Shown one piece after another: positions 16,391-26,718 of a DNA stretch of 64,000 nucleotides. This stretch comes from Lactococcus ileimucosae (GTDB lineage: Bacteria > Bacillota > Bacilli > Lactobacillales > Streptococcaceae): contig NZ_CALPDE010000009.1 of assembly GCF_943193185.1 (NCBI RefSeq), forward strand, positions 16,548-80,547, in the 5' to 3' direction. Positions within the stretch are counted from its first letter, which is position 1, and every line of letters starts with the position of its first letter. Position numbers and translations under genes: made by a program. The notes below the pieces were generated by a model, which had not been told where the DNA came from, did not search any database, and saw only the letters and a list, made by a program, of their open reading frames with translations.

Positions 16391-18724
16391 TTAAATATTA
16401 GAAGTGTGCATTACTTCGTTATCATCTTGTGAAAGAACTTCGTGGAAGACACGTTCAGTCAATTCTTGTTTTTGTTCTGGTGTAAGGTATTTAGTGTTTA
16501 CACAGTAACCAGAGATACGGACAATAACGTCTTCACCAGCCATAATCTTGCTGTAGACATCTTTGAGGTCCATAACGTTAAGGTTAACGTGTTGACCACC
16601 TTGAGTAAAGTAGCCATCAAGAATTTGAACCAGATTCTCTACTTGTTCGTCACGTGTTTTACCAAGAGCGCGTGGTGAAACTTGAGTTGTCAATGAGATA
16701 CCGTCGTTTGCATGTGCAAAGTCAAGCTTAGACAGTGAGTTCAAGTTTTGGAGCCATCCCCCACGTGATTTGTTTGATGGGTTAGCACCTGGTGAGAAGA
16801 ATTCTACTTTAGACTTATTCACTGAACCATCTTCGTTGAGGAATACACCTTTATGAACGGGTGAGTTACCTGTTTGTTTAGAGTAAGCAACGTTTGAAGT
16901 AATGGTCAAGAGTGAAACTGTAGCTTCAGCATTTTTGTAAAGCTTGTGTGAAGCTAATTTTTCGTAGTACATCTTCATCAAAAGTTTAGCGATATCATCT
17001 ACACGGTCATCGTCTTCACCGTAACGTGGGAAGTCGCCTTCAACTTCGTAGTCGTAGATATAGCCGTTTTCATCACGAATTGTTTTAACTTTAGCATATT
17101 TGATTGCGGAAAGTGAGTCAACTGTATTGGCGAAACCGCAGATACCGAAGCCCATGTTGGCGCGAACGCGCGTTGGCAAGAAGGCCATTTGAACGGCTTC
17201 ATAGTTGTACTTATCCGTCATATAGTGAATGATGTTCATCGCATCCACATAAGTATCTGTCAACCAAGTCAATGATTTGTCAAAGTTTTCCATAACTGTA
17301 TCGTAGTCAAGGATTTCGTCAGTTACAGGTTCGATGTCGAACACTTTGTAGTCTTTATGAACATCGTCATATCCACCGTTCAAACCAGTAAGCATTGCTT
17401 TCAGAACGTTAACACGCGCTCCGAAGTATTGGAGGTTGTGACGTTCGTTTTCGTTTTCTGGATCAAGTGGTGATACACAGCATGAGATACATGACATTTC
17501 GCCGTATCCTTCTTTAGCCATTGTTTCTACACCTTCATATTGGATAGAAGAGTGTTTATGAGACATTGACATTGCATAGCGTTTGAAGGCATGTGGCAAT
17601 TTGTCAGACCAAAGAACAGTCAAGTTTGGTTCTGGAGCGTTACCGATAGTATCCAATGTGTTAAGGAAACGGTAGTCCATTTTTGTAACACGGTGACGAC
17701 CGTCATTACCCATACCAGCCATAGATGTTGTGATGAATGTTGGGTCACCAGAGTAAAGTTCATCGTAGGCAGCAGCACGCGCGAATTTCATTGTACGAAG
17801 TTTCAACACGAAATCATCAACGAATTCTTGAATTTCTTTTTCTGTGAATGTACCACGTTCAAGGTCACGTTCAGCAAAGATATCAAGAACGATTGGCACA
17901 CGGCCAAGTGAAGTTGCCGCACCGTTGATTACACGACATACAGCCATGTAAGCAATATTGATCCATTGGATAGCTTCTTTCGTGTTCAAGGCTGGACGAC
18001 GAACGTCAAGTCCGTAAAGATCACCAAACTTAGCCACTTGGTCAAGTGCTTGGTATTGCATGTTGATTTCTTCTTTAAGACGAATGTTTTCGTCGTTGAT
18101 TTCAGTGATTGCATCCCACTCGCGTGCTTTTTCTTTCATCAAGTAGTCTGCACCATAAAGCGCAAGACGTGCGTAAACACCGATGATACGTCCACGTGAA
18201 TAGGCATCTGGCAAACCAGTTACTGTATGTGCATGACGCGCTTTACGAATAGCTGATGTATAAGCGCGGAAGATACCATCATTTACAGAAGTCATTGTTG
18301 TATCCAAAATATCATGCAATTCAGGATCAACACTGAGTCCATGTTCTGTCAAGATTTTTTCTGCTACACGAAGACCACCTTTTGGCATGAAGTTGAGGCG
18401 GAAAAGCTCACTGTTTTGCATACCATAAATTAACTCAAGGTCTTTATTTTCAGGGTCTACATAACCTGCAGGGATTTTGTGAATAGAAGAAACACGATCT
18501 GTATCAAATGGGAAGCCCACTTCTTCATAATGCGCTTTTGTAGTTTCAATGATATCTTTTACTTTAAGCGTACGTTCTGTTGGACCCTCGAGGAAACTCT
18601 CGTCCCCATCATAAGGTTTATAGTTGGCTTGAACGAAACGTGTAACGCTCGCTTTATCGCGCCAGTCGGAGCCTTTAAAACCTTCCCAGGCTTGCTCAAA
18701 GATTTCTTTAGTTTCTGTTTTCAT
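16391..18724 (-). CDS. pfl: Pyruvate formate-lyase (formate acetyltransferase)
   Basis: Glycyl-radical enzyme converting pyruvate and CoA to acetyl-CoA and formate, the core of anaerobic mixed-acid fermentation. 777 residues. The catalytic Cys415-Cys416 pair lies in SCISCCVSP and the radical Gly739 in VRISGYCVN near the C-terminus. AGGAGA precedes the ATG. A strong single promoter (18768-18795) and terminator indicate a monocistronic gene. Its activase is pflA at 731-1525. TTGTGA half-sites upstream could bind a redox regulator, but none is convincing. Confidence 0.97.
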   Translation of the reverse strand: MKTETKEIFEQAWEGFKGSDWRDKASVTRFVQANYKPYDGDESFLEGPTERTLKVKDIIETTKAHYEEVGFPFDTDRVSSIHKIPAGYVDPENKDLELIYGMQNSELFRLNFMPKGGLRVAEKILTEHGLSVDPELHDILDTTMTSVNDGIFRAYTSAIRKARHAHTVTGLPDAYSRGRIIGVYARLALYGADYLMKEKAREWDAITEINDENIRLKEEINMQYQALDQVAKFGDLYGLDVRRPALNTKEAIQWINIAYMAVCRVINGAATSLGRVPIVLDIFAERDLERGTFTEKEIQEFVDDFVLKLRTMKFARAAAYDELYSGDPTFITTSMAGMGNDGRHRVTKMDYRFLNTLDTIGNAPEPNLTVLWSDKLPHAFKRYAMSMSHKHSSIQYEGVETMAKEGYGEMSCISCCVSPLDPENENERHNLQYFGARVNVLKAMLTGLNGGYDDVHKDYKVFDIEPVTDEILDYDTVMENFDKSLTWLTDTYVDAMNIIHYMTDKYNYEAVQMAFLPTRVRANMGFGICGFANTVDSLSAIKYAKVKTIRDENGYIYDYEVEGDFPRYGEDDDRVDDIAKLLMKMYYEKLASHKLYKNAEATVSLLTITSNVAYSKQTGNSPVHKGVFLNEDGSVNKSKVEFFSPGANPSNKSRGGWLQNLNSLSKLDFAHANDGISLTTQVSPRALGKTRDEQVENLVQILDGYFTQGGQHVNLNVMDLKDVYSKIMAGEDVIVRISGYCVNTKYLTPEQKQELTERVFHEVLSQDDNEVMHTSNI

Positions 18725-18767
18725 ATCGAAAATCTCCTTTGGTCTTTCTGTTTCAGATTACTCTTTC

Positions 18768-18795
18768 ATTATATCATACAGTTTACTAAATTCAA
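18768..18795 (-). promoter_or_regulatory. pfl promoter
   Basis: Minus strand TTGAAT-N16-TATAAT with the extended TGA just before the -10 (hexamers at 18790-18795 and 18768-18773). Confidence 0.75.
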
Positions 18796-18910
18796 GCGAT
18801 ATACGCGGATGATTGCACTTTCTTTACTAGTACAGTTTGCTTTTTGTGACAATCTGTATTAGTTTTTATATGAAAAAAATTCATTTTATCATATAAGGCC
18901 GCCAATATAC

Positions 18911-18938
18911 AAAAAGCCAAGCCTGAGGCTTGACTTTT
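18911..18938 (-). terminator. Terminator of hpf
   Basis: Stem AAAAG-CAAGCCT/GGCTTG-CTTTTT with a tiny loop, about 30 bp after the hpf stop codon, ending in T's on the minus strand. Confidence 0.8.
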
Positions 18939-18967
18939 AACTCGATACAGTCTCTGCACTTCTAAGA

Positions 18968-19525
18968 TTAGTTTGTTTCAATCAAACCAATATTTCCATC
19001 TGCACGACGGTAAACGACACTCGTGCTGTCTGTGTCAGCATCTGTAAAGATATAGAAATCATGTCCTAACATGTCCATTTGCAAAACCGCTTCTTCTGAA
19101 TCCATAGGTTTGAGGGAAACATGCTTTGTACGTACAATCTTTACTTGTTCTTCGTTCACTTCTTCAATTTCTTCAAGTGGAGCAAACTCATCACCAAAAG
19201 CTTGACCTGTAGGAACATTGATTTTAGACTTGCGATTTACACGTGTCTTGTATTTACGAATTTGACGTTCTAATTTTTCCTCAACAAAGTCAATAGCTGC
19301 ATACATATCAGTTGCTGTATCTTCTGCACGTAGAGTTACATTTTTAGCTGGAACAGTAACTTCTGCTTTATAACGTTTATCTGAGTATACTTTGAGGTTT
19401 ACATAGGCTGTCACTTCATGACCATCGTTGAAATATTTTTCAAGTTTCCCAACCTTATCTTCAACATATGAGCGGATTGAATCTGTTAATTCAAAATTTT
19501 CACCACGGATATTATATTTGATCAT
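18968..19525 (-). CDS. hpf: Ribosome hibernation promoting factor, long form
   Basis: 185-residue long HPF that binds 30S subunits and dimerises 70S ribosomes to 100S in stationary phase. The N-terminal S30AE domain (1-110: MIKYNIRGENFELTDSIRSY and the basic KLERQIRKYK helix) is joined by a linker to the C-terminal dimerisation domain (about 125-180: KHVSLKPMDSEEAVLQMDML, HDFYIFTDADT). It has a near-consensus promoter and an unusual 5' UTR hairpin next to its Shine-Dalgarno (AAGG). Confidence 0.95.
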   Translation of the reverse strand: MIKYNIRGENFELTDSIRSYVEDKVGKLEKYFNDGHEVTAYVNLKVYSDKRYKAEVTVPAKNVTLRAEDTATDMYAAIDFVEEKLERQIRKYKTRVNRKSKINVPTGQAFGDEFAPLEEIEEVNEEQVKIVRTKHVSLKPMDSEEAVLQMDMLGHDFYIFTDADTDSTSVVYRRADGNIGLIETN

Positions 19526-19538
19526 AGAGTTTACCTTA

Positions 19539-19602
19539 ACGGTTCTTTTGCTGAATCTTCACTGTTTTTGCATTTGCGGGACAGTCAAGTCTTAAGAACC
19601 GT
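19539..19602 (-). promoter_or_regulatory. Long 5' UTR hairpin in hpf leader
   Basis: Perfect 9-bp arms ACGGTTCTT/AAGAACCGT at 19539-19547 and 19594-19602, with an inner ACTGT/ACAGT pair. On the mRNA the 3' arm ends two bases before the AAGG Shine-Dalgarno, so folding could affect initiation. Confidence 0.5.
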
Positions 19603-19623
19603 CCTTTCTTTATTTCTAATTTA

Positions 19624-19652
19624 ATTATAATATATAATCGCTTTCAAGTCAA
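19624..19652 (-). promoter_or_regulatory. hpf promoter
   Basis: Minus strand TTGACT-N17-TATAAT (hexamers at 19647-19652 and 19624-19629). The -35 overlaps the clpC stop codon. Confidence 0.8.
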
Positions 19653-22102
19653 TCGATAACCTGTATTCTAATTTTTTTATTAGAAGAACCTATAGACACT
19701 GTGTTCCCCGGCTGAATTTCTCCGGTGAGTAGTTGCTCACTCAGAAGGTCTTCAACTTCTCGTTGAAGAGCCTTACGCAGTGGGCGTGCACCATATTCAG
19801 GATCAAAGCCTTTGTCTGCAATAACTTTTAAGGCAGCTGGTGTAAACCTCACCTTAATATCTTGCTCTTTTAAGCGTGAAACAAGTGACTTACTCATGAT
19901 TTTCACAACTTGTTCAATTTCTTTCTCCGTGAGAGAATGGAAAACAATAGTTTCATCTATACGATTTAAGAATTCAGGGCGATAGTGTTTCTTTAGTTCT
20001 TCCATAATTCTAGCCTTCATAGCTGTATAATCTTTTACGATTGCTTTCGCACCAAAACCAACTGTTTTATCATCACGAAGTGCTGTTGCTCCAAGATTGG
20101 AGGTCATGATAATAATTGTATTACGAAAATCAACCTTGCGCCCTTTGGTATCTGTAACAAAACCATCATCCAAAATTTGTAGCATAATGTTGAAAATATC
20201 TGGATGGGCTTTTTCGATTTCATCAAGTAAAATAACCGAGTAAGGTTTATTACGCACCTGCTCTGTGAGCTGTCCTCCTTCATCGTATCCCACATATCCT
20301 GGAGGAGCTCCAATCAAACGTGAAGTGGAAAATTTTTCCATAAATTCACTCATGTCCACACGAATCATGTTTTCTTCACTGCCAAAGACACTCTCAGCCA
20401 AGGCCTTGGCAAGCTCTGTTTTACCGACACCTGTAGGACCGAGGAACATAAATGACCCCAGAGGACGTCTCGTATCAGCAATACCTGATCGTGCCCGCCG
20501 AATCGCGCGAGATACCGCTGTTATGGCTTCTTCTTGTCCCACAACCCGCTTGTGTAACTCTTTTTCAAGATTAATCAAACGCTCACTCTCTGTTTTCGTC
20601 ATTTGTTGTAGAGGAATTCCTGTAAGATTTGAAACAACAGCATAAACATCGCTTTCTTGAACGCGGGGAATATCTTCTTCTGATAGCGGAAAATTATCAA
20701 TCTTGCTGACTAATTTCTGAGTGTTTTTTTCAATTTTTTGTGCTTCGAGGATATCAAGAGACACAACCGCAGCTTGTAACTTGCTTTCTTCTTTTTTCAG
20801 CTCCGCTTTTAATTCATCTAATTTATTATGCTTTGTCTTACGCGTTATCTTGACTTTCGCCGCAGCTTCATCAAGAAGATCAATGGCTTTGTCTGGCAAA
20901 CGACGACTTGGCATGTACCGATTACTCAGACTTACTGCCCGCTCTAATGCTCCGTCTTCAAACTTGACTGTATGATAAACTTCAAATTTTTCTTTCAGCC
21001 CCTGTAAGATGGCAATCGTCTCGTCTTCTGACGGTTCTTCAACATTTATACGCGCAAAGCGGCGTTCCAGAGCTTCGTCTTTTTCAATATATTTCTGGTA
21101 TTCCTGATAAGTCGTTGCTCCAATAAGTTGAAATTCTCCGCGCGCGAGTGCGGGTTTCAGAATATTCGAAGCATCATTTACTGAGTCCATCCCCCCACCA
21201 GCTCCGATGATTGTATGGAGTTCATCAATAAATACAATAACATTCTTATCATGGGTCACTTCATCCACAATAGCTGTTAAACGGTCTTCAAATTCACCGC
21301 GGAACTTTGTACCAGCAACAACCATAGCCATATTTAAAGCCATAATTCGACTGCCACGTAGGTCTGCAGGCACATCCCCCTGCACCACACGTGTTGCAAA
21401 GCCTTCAATAATCGCAGATTTACCTACACCTGGCTCTCCGACTAAGACAGGGTTATTTTTAGTGCGGCGACTCAAAATATGGATAAGGCGCTCCACTTCA
21501 CGCGTTCTTCCTATCATGGGATCAAGCTTTCCTTCACGAGCAGCTTTGGTCAAATCTGTGGATACCGTATCCAATGTAGGCGTTGTCGTAGTCTCTGAAA
21601 CTTTCCCTGAGAGATTTCTCTTTGAGGCCGGTGTTACAGCTTTCCGACGTTCTGGAACACGTAAATATGCTTTCTGTTCTAGTTTTTTTCGGAGATTTGC
21701 AGTATTGATATTTTGTTCCCGTAAAAGTTGCGCCGCAAAGCTCGCTTCGTTAGCCAGTACCATGTACAAAAGATGTTCTGTTCCTACACGATTTTTATCG
21801 TTGTTTTGCGCTAAAACTTTTGCTTGCTCAATAATATTTTCCACTCTTGGGCTGAATTTTATTTCTGATTTTTTTGTCTTGACTTGACTTGAGAAGTCCT
21901 CAATGTCAATTAACATTTCTTCTAAATCAAGTTGCTCAGAATTTAGCAGGGTAAATGCCAATGAAGAGGGAACTTCAGCCAATGCTGCCAAGAGGTGCGA
22001 ACTTTCCACCCAGGCATAGTTAAACTTATACGCATAGTCAATAGACTTCTGAAGTACACGCAAGACTTGCGGTGTAAAGTCCTTTTCATTCAATTTCATC
22101 AT
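19649..22102 (-). CDS. clpC: ATP-dependent Clp protease ATP-binding subunit ClpC
   Basis: Class-I Clp/Hsp100 unfoldase of 817 residues that feeds substrates to ClpP with adaptor proteins. Clp-N repeats 1-150; first AAA+ with Walker A GEPGVGKS (222-229) and Walker B VIVFIDE; a coiled middle region about 420-470; second AAA+ with Walker A GPTGVGKT (555-562) and VILLDEIEKAH; C-terminal D2-small domain. It overlaps ctsR by 17 bp, the classical CtsR-controlled stress operon. The first residues are MMKLNEKDF, so ATG at 22102 or the next codon could be used. Confidence 0.96.
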   Translation of the reverse strand: MMKLNEKDFTPQVLRVLQKSIDYAYKFNYAWVESSHLLAALAEVPSSLAFTLLNSEQLDLEEMLIDIEDFSSQVKTKKSEIKFSPRVENIIEQAKVLAQNNDKNRVGTEHLLYMVLANEASFAAQLLREQNINTANLRKKLEQKAYLRVPERRKAVTPASKRNLSGKVSETTTTPTLDTVSTDLTKAAREGKLDPMIGRTREVERLIHILSRRTKNNPVLVGEPGVGKSAIIEGFATRVVQGDVPADLRGSRIMALNMAMVVAGTKFRGEFEDRLTAIVDEVTHDKNVIVFIDELHTIIGAGGGMDSVNDASNILKPALARGEFQLIGATTYQEYQKYIEKDEALERRFARINVEEPSEDETIAILQGLKEKFEVYHTVKFEDGALERAVSLSNRYMPSRRLPDKAIDLLDEAAAKVKITRKTKHNKLDELKAELKKEESKLQAAVVSLDILEAQKIEKNTQKLVSKIDNFPLSEEDIPRVQESDVYAVVSNLTGIPLQQMTKTESERLINLEKELHKRVVGQEEAITAVSRAIRRARSGIADTRRPLGSFMFLGPTGVGKTELAKALAESVFGSEENMIRVDMSEFMEKFSTSRLIGAPPGYVGYDEGGQLTEQVRNKPYSVILLDEIEKAHPDIFNIMLQILDDGFVTDTKGRKVDFRNTIIIMTSNLGATALRDDKTVGFGAKAIVKDYTAMKARIMEELKKHYRPEFLNRIDETIVFHSLTEKEIEQVVKIMSKSLVSRLKEQDIKVRFTPAALKVIADKGFDPEYGARPLRKALQREVEDLLSEQLLTGEIQPGNTVSIGSSNKKIRIQVID

Positions 22103-22541
22103 CTCGATCCAATCTCTGTAGTATTTTTATCATCATTTTTGCTCTGCAACTGTTAGAAATATCACTATCAACCAGAAGCAATAGGAGAAGATTTCCTTCT
22201 CGTTCAGTCAAAATATTTTCATCAAATAAGAGTTGCAAGACATCTTGAGCCATACTCTCTGTCAAATTGTCTGGCAACTTCTGAATCAAATCAAGCAGAA
22301 ACTCGTGTTTTGCTGAATAATGATATTTAAATATTTTTATATATCCACCGCCACCCCGTTTTGACTCTACATCAAAACCTTTTGACGGTGTGAAGCGGGT
22401 TTTAATAACATAGTTAATTTGCGAAGGCACCACATCAAATTGGCTGGCTAAATCTGCACGCTTAATCTCAATCTCACGTGCTTCTTCCAGCAGCTTTCGC
22501 AAATAAGCTTCGATAATATCTGAAGTATTTTGAGCAGACAT
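22086..22541 (-). CDS. ctsR: Transcriptional repressor CtsR
   Basis: 151-residue dimeric repressor of class III heat-shock genes, inactivated by heat. The winged helix-turn-helix covers about 1-70 (ADLASQFDVVPSQINYVIKT, then the glycine-rich wing ESKRGGGGYIKI); the C-terminal dimer domain follows. GGAGGT lies upstream. A CtsR box directly downstream of its own -10 indicates autoregulation of ctsR-clpC. Confidence 0.96.
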   Translation of the reverse strand: MSAQNTSDIIEAYLRKLLEEAREIEIKRADLASQFDVVPSQINYVIKTRFTPSKGFDVESKRGGGGYIKIFKYHYSAKHEFLLDLIQKLPDNLTESMAQDVLQLLFDENILTEREGNLLLLLLVDSDISNSCRAKMMIKILQRLDRDDEIE

Positions 22542-22554
22542 AGAACCTCCAATC

Positions 22555-22577
22555 TTTGACCTTTATTGACTATTATA
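22555..22577 (-). promoter_or_regulatory. CtsR operator and -10 of ctsR-clpC
   Basis: Minus strand TATAAT (22572-22577) is followed at once by AGTCAATAAAGGTCAAA (22555-22571), a tandem heptad close to the CtsR box RGTCAAANANRGTCAAA. Binding here would block initiation. Confidence 0.85.
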
Positions 22578-22655
22578 CCGAATTTTTTACTTTTTTACCA
22601 AAAATAGTGGTTGGAGCTTCCTTAATAAAACAAAAGTATCCTCAAAGGACTGATG

Positions 22656-22689
22656 AAAAAGTCGAGAAAATCATCTTTCTCGACTTTTT
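22656..22689. terminator. Bidirectional terminator after greA
   Basis: Perfect 14-bp stem AAAAAGTCGAGAAA/TTTCTCGACTTTTT with a 6-nt loop, between greA (about 100 bp away) and ctsR. Confidence 0.8.
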
Positions 22690-22786
22690 ATACAAAATAT
22701 AAGCATCCTTCACTTACGCTCAAACAGCTTATTGCATTTAAGAAAAGCTGTAAAATATTTTTCAGCTTCCCTGTAGAGATAAGTTT

Positions 22787-23260
22787 TTATTTTACATCCA
22801 CAATCTTGACTTCAATTTCACCCATAGGCAGTGGAATGTTTACAACATCGCCTACTTTACGGCCAATTAAAGCTTGAGCGATTGGTGACTCATTTGAAAT
22901 TTTTCCTGCAAACGGGTCTGCTTCAGCAGTACCAACAATTTGATATTCTTCCTCTTCGTCATCACCTACTTCTTGGAAAACGACAGCCTTACCGAGTGCA
23001 ACTTCATTTTTATCGATATTGGCGTTGTCTACGATTTCAGCGTAACGAATCATTGTTTCCACTGTAGAAATACGTCCCTCAATAAATGCTTGCTCATCTT
23101 TTGCTGCTTCATATTCTGAATTTTCTGAGAGGTCTCCATAGCTGCGCGCGACTTTGATACGCTCAACAACTTCTGGACGTTTTACCAATTTAAGATTATC
23201 TAATTCTTGTTCGAGTTTTTCCAGACCTTCTTTGGTCATAGGGAAAGTTTTTTCTACCAT
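22787..23260 (-). CDS. greA: Transcription elongation factor GreA
   Basis: 157-residue cleavage factor that rescues backtracked RNA polymerase. N-terminal coiled coil 1-75 with [13 protein letters not shown] and the tip [25 protein letters not shown] acidic loop ([14 protein letters not shown]), then a C-terminal FKBP-like domain with [22 protein letters not shown] precedes the ATG. It lies 23 bp downstream of mltG on the same strand, a common lactic acid bacterial pair, so co-transcription is likely. Confidence 0.96.
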   Translation of the reverse strand: MVEKTFPMTKEGLEKLEQELDNLKLVKRPEVVERIKVARSYGDLSENSEYEAAKDEQAFIEGRISTVETMIRYAEIVDNANIDKNEVALGKAVVFQEVGDDEEEEYQIVGTAEADPFAGKISNESPIAQALIGRKVGDVVNIPLPMGEIEVKIVDVK

Positions 23261-23283
23261 TTTTTTATCCTTTTTTAAGTTAA

Positions 23284-25374
23284 TTAGTTACCCGCTGCAA
23301 TCGCGTCATTGACATACTTTTGAACATTTATATTTTGCTCTTCAAGTGTTTGAGCAAAATAAATCTTCCCTTCTGTATCTGCAACAAAATAGAGATAGTC
23401 ATTTGCAGTCGGGTTTAATACTGCTTTGATTGCCGACAAGCTTGGACTGACGATTGGTCCAGGACCAAAGCCAGGGTACAAGTATGTATTAAATGGCGAA
23501 TCTAATTGTGTATTAATCGCAGCTTGTTGATCAAGTGATGTATCCTTACCAAGTTTTCCTTCAGCATAGAAGATACCTGTATTGGAATCTAAGGTCATTC
23601 CCAAATCTCTGCGGTTAAAGAAGACTTGCGCCACATTGCGACGGTCATCATCACTCCTTGCTTCCTTTTCAACGATAGCTGCTAAACTCAGTGTTTCATT
23701 AACCGAAAGACCAGCAGCTTCCATTTTATCATAAAGTGGTTCAAGTTGAGTATTCATTGATGAAAGCATTGTCTGAATCAGACTTTCAACAGTTGTTTTC
23801 TTCGTATATTCATAAGTCGCTGGGAAGAGATAACCTTCGAGCTGATATTTCACACCACTGTCTTTTGCTGGTAAGCTGGCAAGAAGTTTCGGAAACTCTT
23901 TTTTCATTTTTTCGATGAAAGCTTGATCTTGAACCACCTTCATGAAGTCCTCTTTGCTAAAAGGAGTTTTCTCATCTTTGCTGTCTGAATTGACAGTAAC
24001 AGCTTGTGCAATTTGCTCCAATGTATAACCTTCTGGAATCAAGATTTTCCCCAAAGTTGGTTCAACAGGATGTTCCGTCCCACCTTGTTCTAGAAGACTG
24101 GCGATTTCGGATAAACTCATACTTGGCGAAAGATTGTAATAGCCACTCTTGAAACCGCTGAAATTTTTAAACTTCGTATAATACTGGAAAATCATTCCAT
24201 TTTTAATAATGCCTTCTTTTTGTAAGATGTCACCAATTTGTTTGCTGCTCGCTCCCGCAGGAATATTAACAGGTCGCTTCGTTGTCTCTGCTGCATTCAG
24301 AGGTTGCACCCCTTCTTTGATAAAGTTATACCCATAAAAGCCTGTTCCCGCAGCCGCTAAAACTAAAACTGCTACGATGATTGCAATAATCTTACCAGAA
24401 GAAACTTTCTTCGGAGTTTTTGATTGCTTCGACTTTTTGGTTGCTCTCTCGGAACTCTCTGCTTTGGCTCGGCGACTTCTTCGCTTGCTTTGCATCTCCT
24501 CTATCGGCGCTCCCACTCCTGACTCTTCTGACGAAGCAGCACCTGTCCCTTTTGGCTGACTGTCACGTTCTGAATAACTTTGCCCATTTATTGACTGAGG
24601 CATCTGTGCTCGAACTGTTGCAAAGTCAGAGCTCACTCCCGATACAGGATTTTCAGAAGCTATGCTCTCCGATGCTTCGGAAACTTTTGACTTCTCTACC
24701 TTATCTTTTATTTCATGCACAGCAAGTCCTTCAGATATTTCAGATAAAGAACCTCCATATCTAGGTACCTTTACCTGACCTTCAGACTCTGAATGCATGG
24801 ACTGAAGCATCTGTGCTCGAACTGTCTCAAAGTTAGGTTCTGCTCCTGATACAGTTTTTTCAGAAACTCTACTTTCAGATGACTCTGGAGTTTTTGGAAG
24901 CTTTGGGCTATCTTTTGTTTCGTTAGAAACAATGCCTTCAGCTGGCTCAGATGAGGGACTATCATATCCAGCCCCCTTAGCTTGAGGCTCAAGTTCTGGA
25001 GAAGCTTGCGCACGCATGGACTGAAGCATCTGTGCTCGAACCGTTGCAAAGTCAGGTTCCTCTCTTGATACAGCACTTTCAGAAACTGTATTGTCAGGTC
25101 CTTCTAAAACTTCCGAAGTTTCTCTCTTACTGTTTGGTTGACGATTATCAAGTTCTTCCGTTAGCTTAAATGTCGTTGGACGTTTAAAATTTGAAAAGTC
25201 AGTCAGTTCTCGCCGAGAACGTCTACTATGAGATGAAGAAAGCTCTTTGTTAGATTTACGCGCATAGTTTTCAAAGGTTCCATCCGTATTTGCTCGATTT
25301 CCTTCTTCAAGTTCACGCAAGATTTTTTCTTTGAAACTCTCTCGCGAAAACTTCTCCGTGTCTTTATCTACCAA
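23284..25374 (-). CDS. mltG: Endolytic murein transglycosylase MltG with repeat-bearing cytoplasmic tail
   Basis: Membrane-anchored lytic transglycosylase that cuts nascent glycan strands in peripheral wall synthesis. 696 residues: a long charged N-terminal tail (1-325), one transmembrane segment (about 328-350), a LysM-like region, then the YceG catalytic domain with [20 protein letters not shown] (catalytic Glu in VEKEA) and [17 protein letters not shown]. The tail holds three repeats around RAQMLQSM spaced 69 and 73 codons, also alike at DNA level. Start is TTG (25374) with AAGGAGGA upstream. greA follows. Confidence 0.93.
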   Translation of the reverse strand: MVDKDTEKFSRESFKEKILRELEEGNRANTDGTFENYARKSNKELSSSHSRRSRRELTDFSNFKRPTTFKLTEELDNRQPNSKRETSEVLEGPDNTVSESAVSREEPDFATVRAQMLQSMRAQASPELEPQAKGAGYDSPSSEPAEGIVSNETKDSPKLPKTPESSESRVSEKTVSGAEPNFETVRAQMLQSMHSESEGQVKVPRYGGSLSEISEGLAVHEIKDKVEKSKVSEASESIASENPVSGVSSDFATVRAQMPQSINGQSYSERDSQPKGTGAASSEESGVGAPIEEMQSKRRSRRAKAESSERATKKSKQSKTPKKVSSGKIIAIIVAVLVLAAAGTGFYGYNFIKEGVQPLNAAETTKRPVNIPAGASSKQIGDILQKEGIIKNGMIFQYYTKFKNFSGFKSGYYNLSPSMSLSEIASLLEQGGTEHPVEPTLGKILIPEGYTLEQIAQAVTVNSDSKDEKTPFSKEDFMKVVQDQAFIEKMKKEFPKLLASLPAKDSGVKYQLEGYLFPATYEYTKKTTVESLIQTMLSSMNTQLEPLYDKMEAAGLSVNETLSLAAIVEKEARSDDDRRNVAQVFFNRRDLGMTLDSNTGIFYAEGKLGKDTSLDQQAAINTQLDSPFNTYLYPGFGPGPIVSPSLSAIKAVLNPTANDYLYFVADTEGKIYFAQTLEEQNINVQKYVNDAIAAGN

Positions 25375-25445
25375 GGTTAATCCTCCTTATCACGCTTGTT
25401 CTGTCAAAGATAAGATAAAGCGCAAGTTTGTTAGGTAATATTTAC

Positions 25446-25474
25446 AAAAGCGAGGTCGGGGACCTCACTCTTTT
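25446..25474 (-). terminator. Terminator of rpoE
   Basis: Stem GTGAGGTC/GACCTCGC with flanking A/T pairs, just after the rpoE stop codon, followed by T's on the minus strand. Confidence 0.75.
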
Positions 25475-25479
25475 AGATT

Positions 25480-26040
25480 TTAGCTCTCTTCTGAGTCACT
25501 GTCGTCGTCATCGTCGTCCTCTTCATCGAGTTCAACGTCTTCATCCACATTGTCCAGTTCCACTTCCGCAAGCTCAGCATCATAGGCATGAACTTCGTCT
25601 TTTTCGTCGTCTGGATTTTCATCGTCATAAGTTAGGTCATCCGTCTCGTTGCCCTTATCAATGTGTTCGTCTTCAGGATCCACTTCGTCTTCGATACCAA
25701 ATGCATTGACTTTTGTCCGTTTTTTCGTTGTTTTTTCTTCTTCGTCCTCGATTTCATCAAGAGCAATTACTTCCTCATCGATTTCATCGATAGCATACCA
25801 TGAGCGAAGGCCCCAAACATTATTTCCTAGTGGAATGAAACTTCCATCTGTATTCATTTCTGTATAAAAGCGTGCAATCGTGGCTTTAATTTCATCATCA
25901 GACTTCTTCAAGTAATCTTGAACTGTATTCAAAATTTCAGCAAAAGCCATTTCTTCACCGTTTTGTTCCAAAATTGCATGAGCAACTTCAATCATTGAAA
26001 GTTCTTCAATTTTTTGTCCTTCTAATGCTTCAATTTTCAA
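25480..26040 (-). CDS. rpoE: DNA-directed RNA polymerase delta subunit
   Basis: Gram-positive-specific polymerase subunit that raises specificity and recycling. The folded N-terminal domain (1-95: [30 protein letters not shown]) is followed by an acidic, disordered tail almost entirely Asp/Glu to residue 186, the hallmark of delta. The start is TTG at 26040; a weak GAGAG lies about 10 nt upstream. It is monocistronic, with a near-consensus promoter at 26075-26103. Confidence 0.95.
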   Translation of the reverse strand: MKIEALEGQKIEELSMIEVAHAILEQNGEEMAFAEILNTVQDYLKKSDDEIKATIARFYTEMNTDGSFIPLGNNVWGLRSWYAIDEIDEEVIALDEIEDEEEKTTKKRTKVNAFGIEDEVDPEDEHIDKGNETDDLTYDDENPDDEKDEVHAYDAELAEVELDNVDEDVELDEEDDDDDDSDSEES

Positions 26041-26074
26041 ACTTTTTGTGCTCTCTTTCAGATTTTCTTTTTCT

Positions 26075-26103
26075 ATATTATATTAAATTCGCTCCATTGT
26101 CAA
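26075..26103 (-). promoter_or_regulatory. rpoE promoter
   Basis: Minus strand TTGACA-N17-TAATAT (hexamers at 26098-26103 and 26075-26080); an overlapping TATAAT gives a 15-nt spacer. Confidence 0.75.
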
Positions 26104-26199
26104 TATGTAAACGGATTTAACGCGGTTCATCATGTGCAGGTTTTAGTCAACATTAAAATAGCATTGAAAGTATAGCCAAAACCGTCTTTAAGTAACTTT

Positions 26200-26718
26200 T
26201 TAGTAATGCATCAAAACTTTGTAATCATAATCACCAAGTTTTTCACGTCCTTTGAGTGCATCCAGTTCGATAAAGAAAGCACAGCCTACAACGATACCTC
26301 CAAGACGTTCAACCATCTCAATAGTTGCTTTTACCGTCCCACCTGTTGCCAGTAGATCATCAACAATCAAAACACGTTGCCCTGGCTTAATAGAGTCTGC
26401 GTGCATCGTCAAAGTATCTGTCCCATATTCTTTTTCATAATCTGCTGAGATAACCTCGCGCGGTAACTTTCCTGGTTTACGAACAGGAGCAAATCCTACA
26501 CCAAGTGCGAAAGCAACTGGGCAGCCAACGATAAAACCACGCGCTTCTGGTCCAACAATCACGTCGATTTCTTTATCACGTGCATACTGTACAATTTCTG
26601 TCACTGCATAGTTGTAGGCATTGCCATCAGCCATAAGTGGTGAGATATCGCGAAAAATGATACCTTCAGTTGGATAATTTTCAATCGTTGCAATGTAATC
26701 TTTAAGTTGCATCTGCAT
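26200..26718 (-). CDS. apt: Adenine phosphoribosyltransferase
   Basis: Purine salvage enzyme joining adenine and PRPP to AMP. 172 residues with the PRPP loop [13 protein letters not shown] and the [11 protein letters not shown]-terminal segment of Apt. Start ATG (26718) overlaps the recJ end by 17 bp, and a second ATG two codons on is equally possible. recJ-apt is a typical lactic acid bacterial pair. Confidence 0.96.
   Translation of the reverse strand: MQMQLKDYIATIENYPTEGIIFRDISPLMADGNAYNYAVTEIVQYARDKEIDVIVGPEARGFIVGCPVAFALGVGFAPVRKPGKLPREVISADYEKEYGTDTLTMHADSIKPGQRVLIVDDLLATGGTVKATIEMVERLGGIVVGCAFFIELDALKGREKLGDYDYKVLMHY

Noticed and set aside
18796..18900. CcpA or redox-regulator operator upstream of pfl
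   Set aside because: Only isolated half-sites such as TTGTGA are seen; no full dyad at a meaningful distance from the promoter.
21207..21887. A 226-codon ORF on the plus strand inside clpC
   Set aside because: It is the antisense shadow of a certain gene, with no initiation signal and low-complexity Ser/Arg content.
24590..25060. Spaced repeats looking like a small CRISPR-type array
   Set aside because: The repeats lie inside mltG at intervals divisible by three and code for a protein repeat; no cas genes are in the window.
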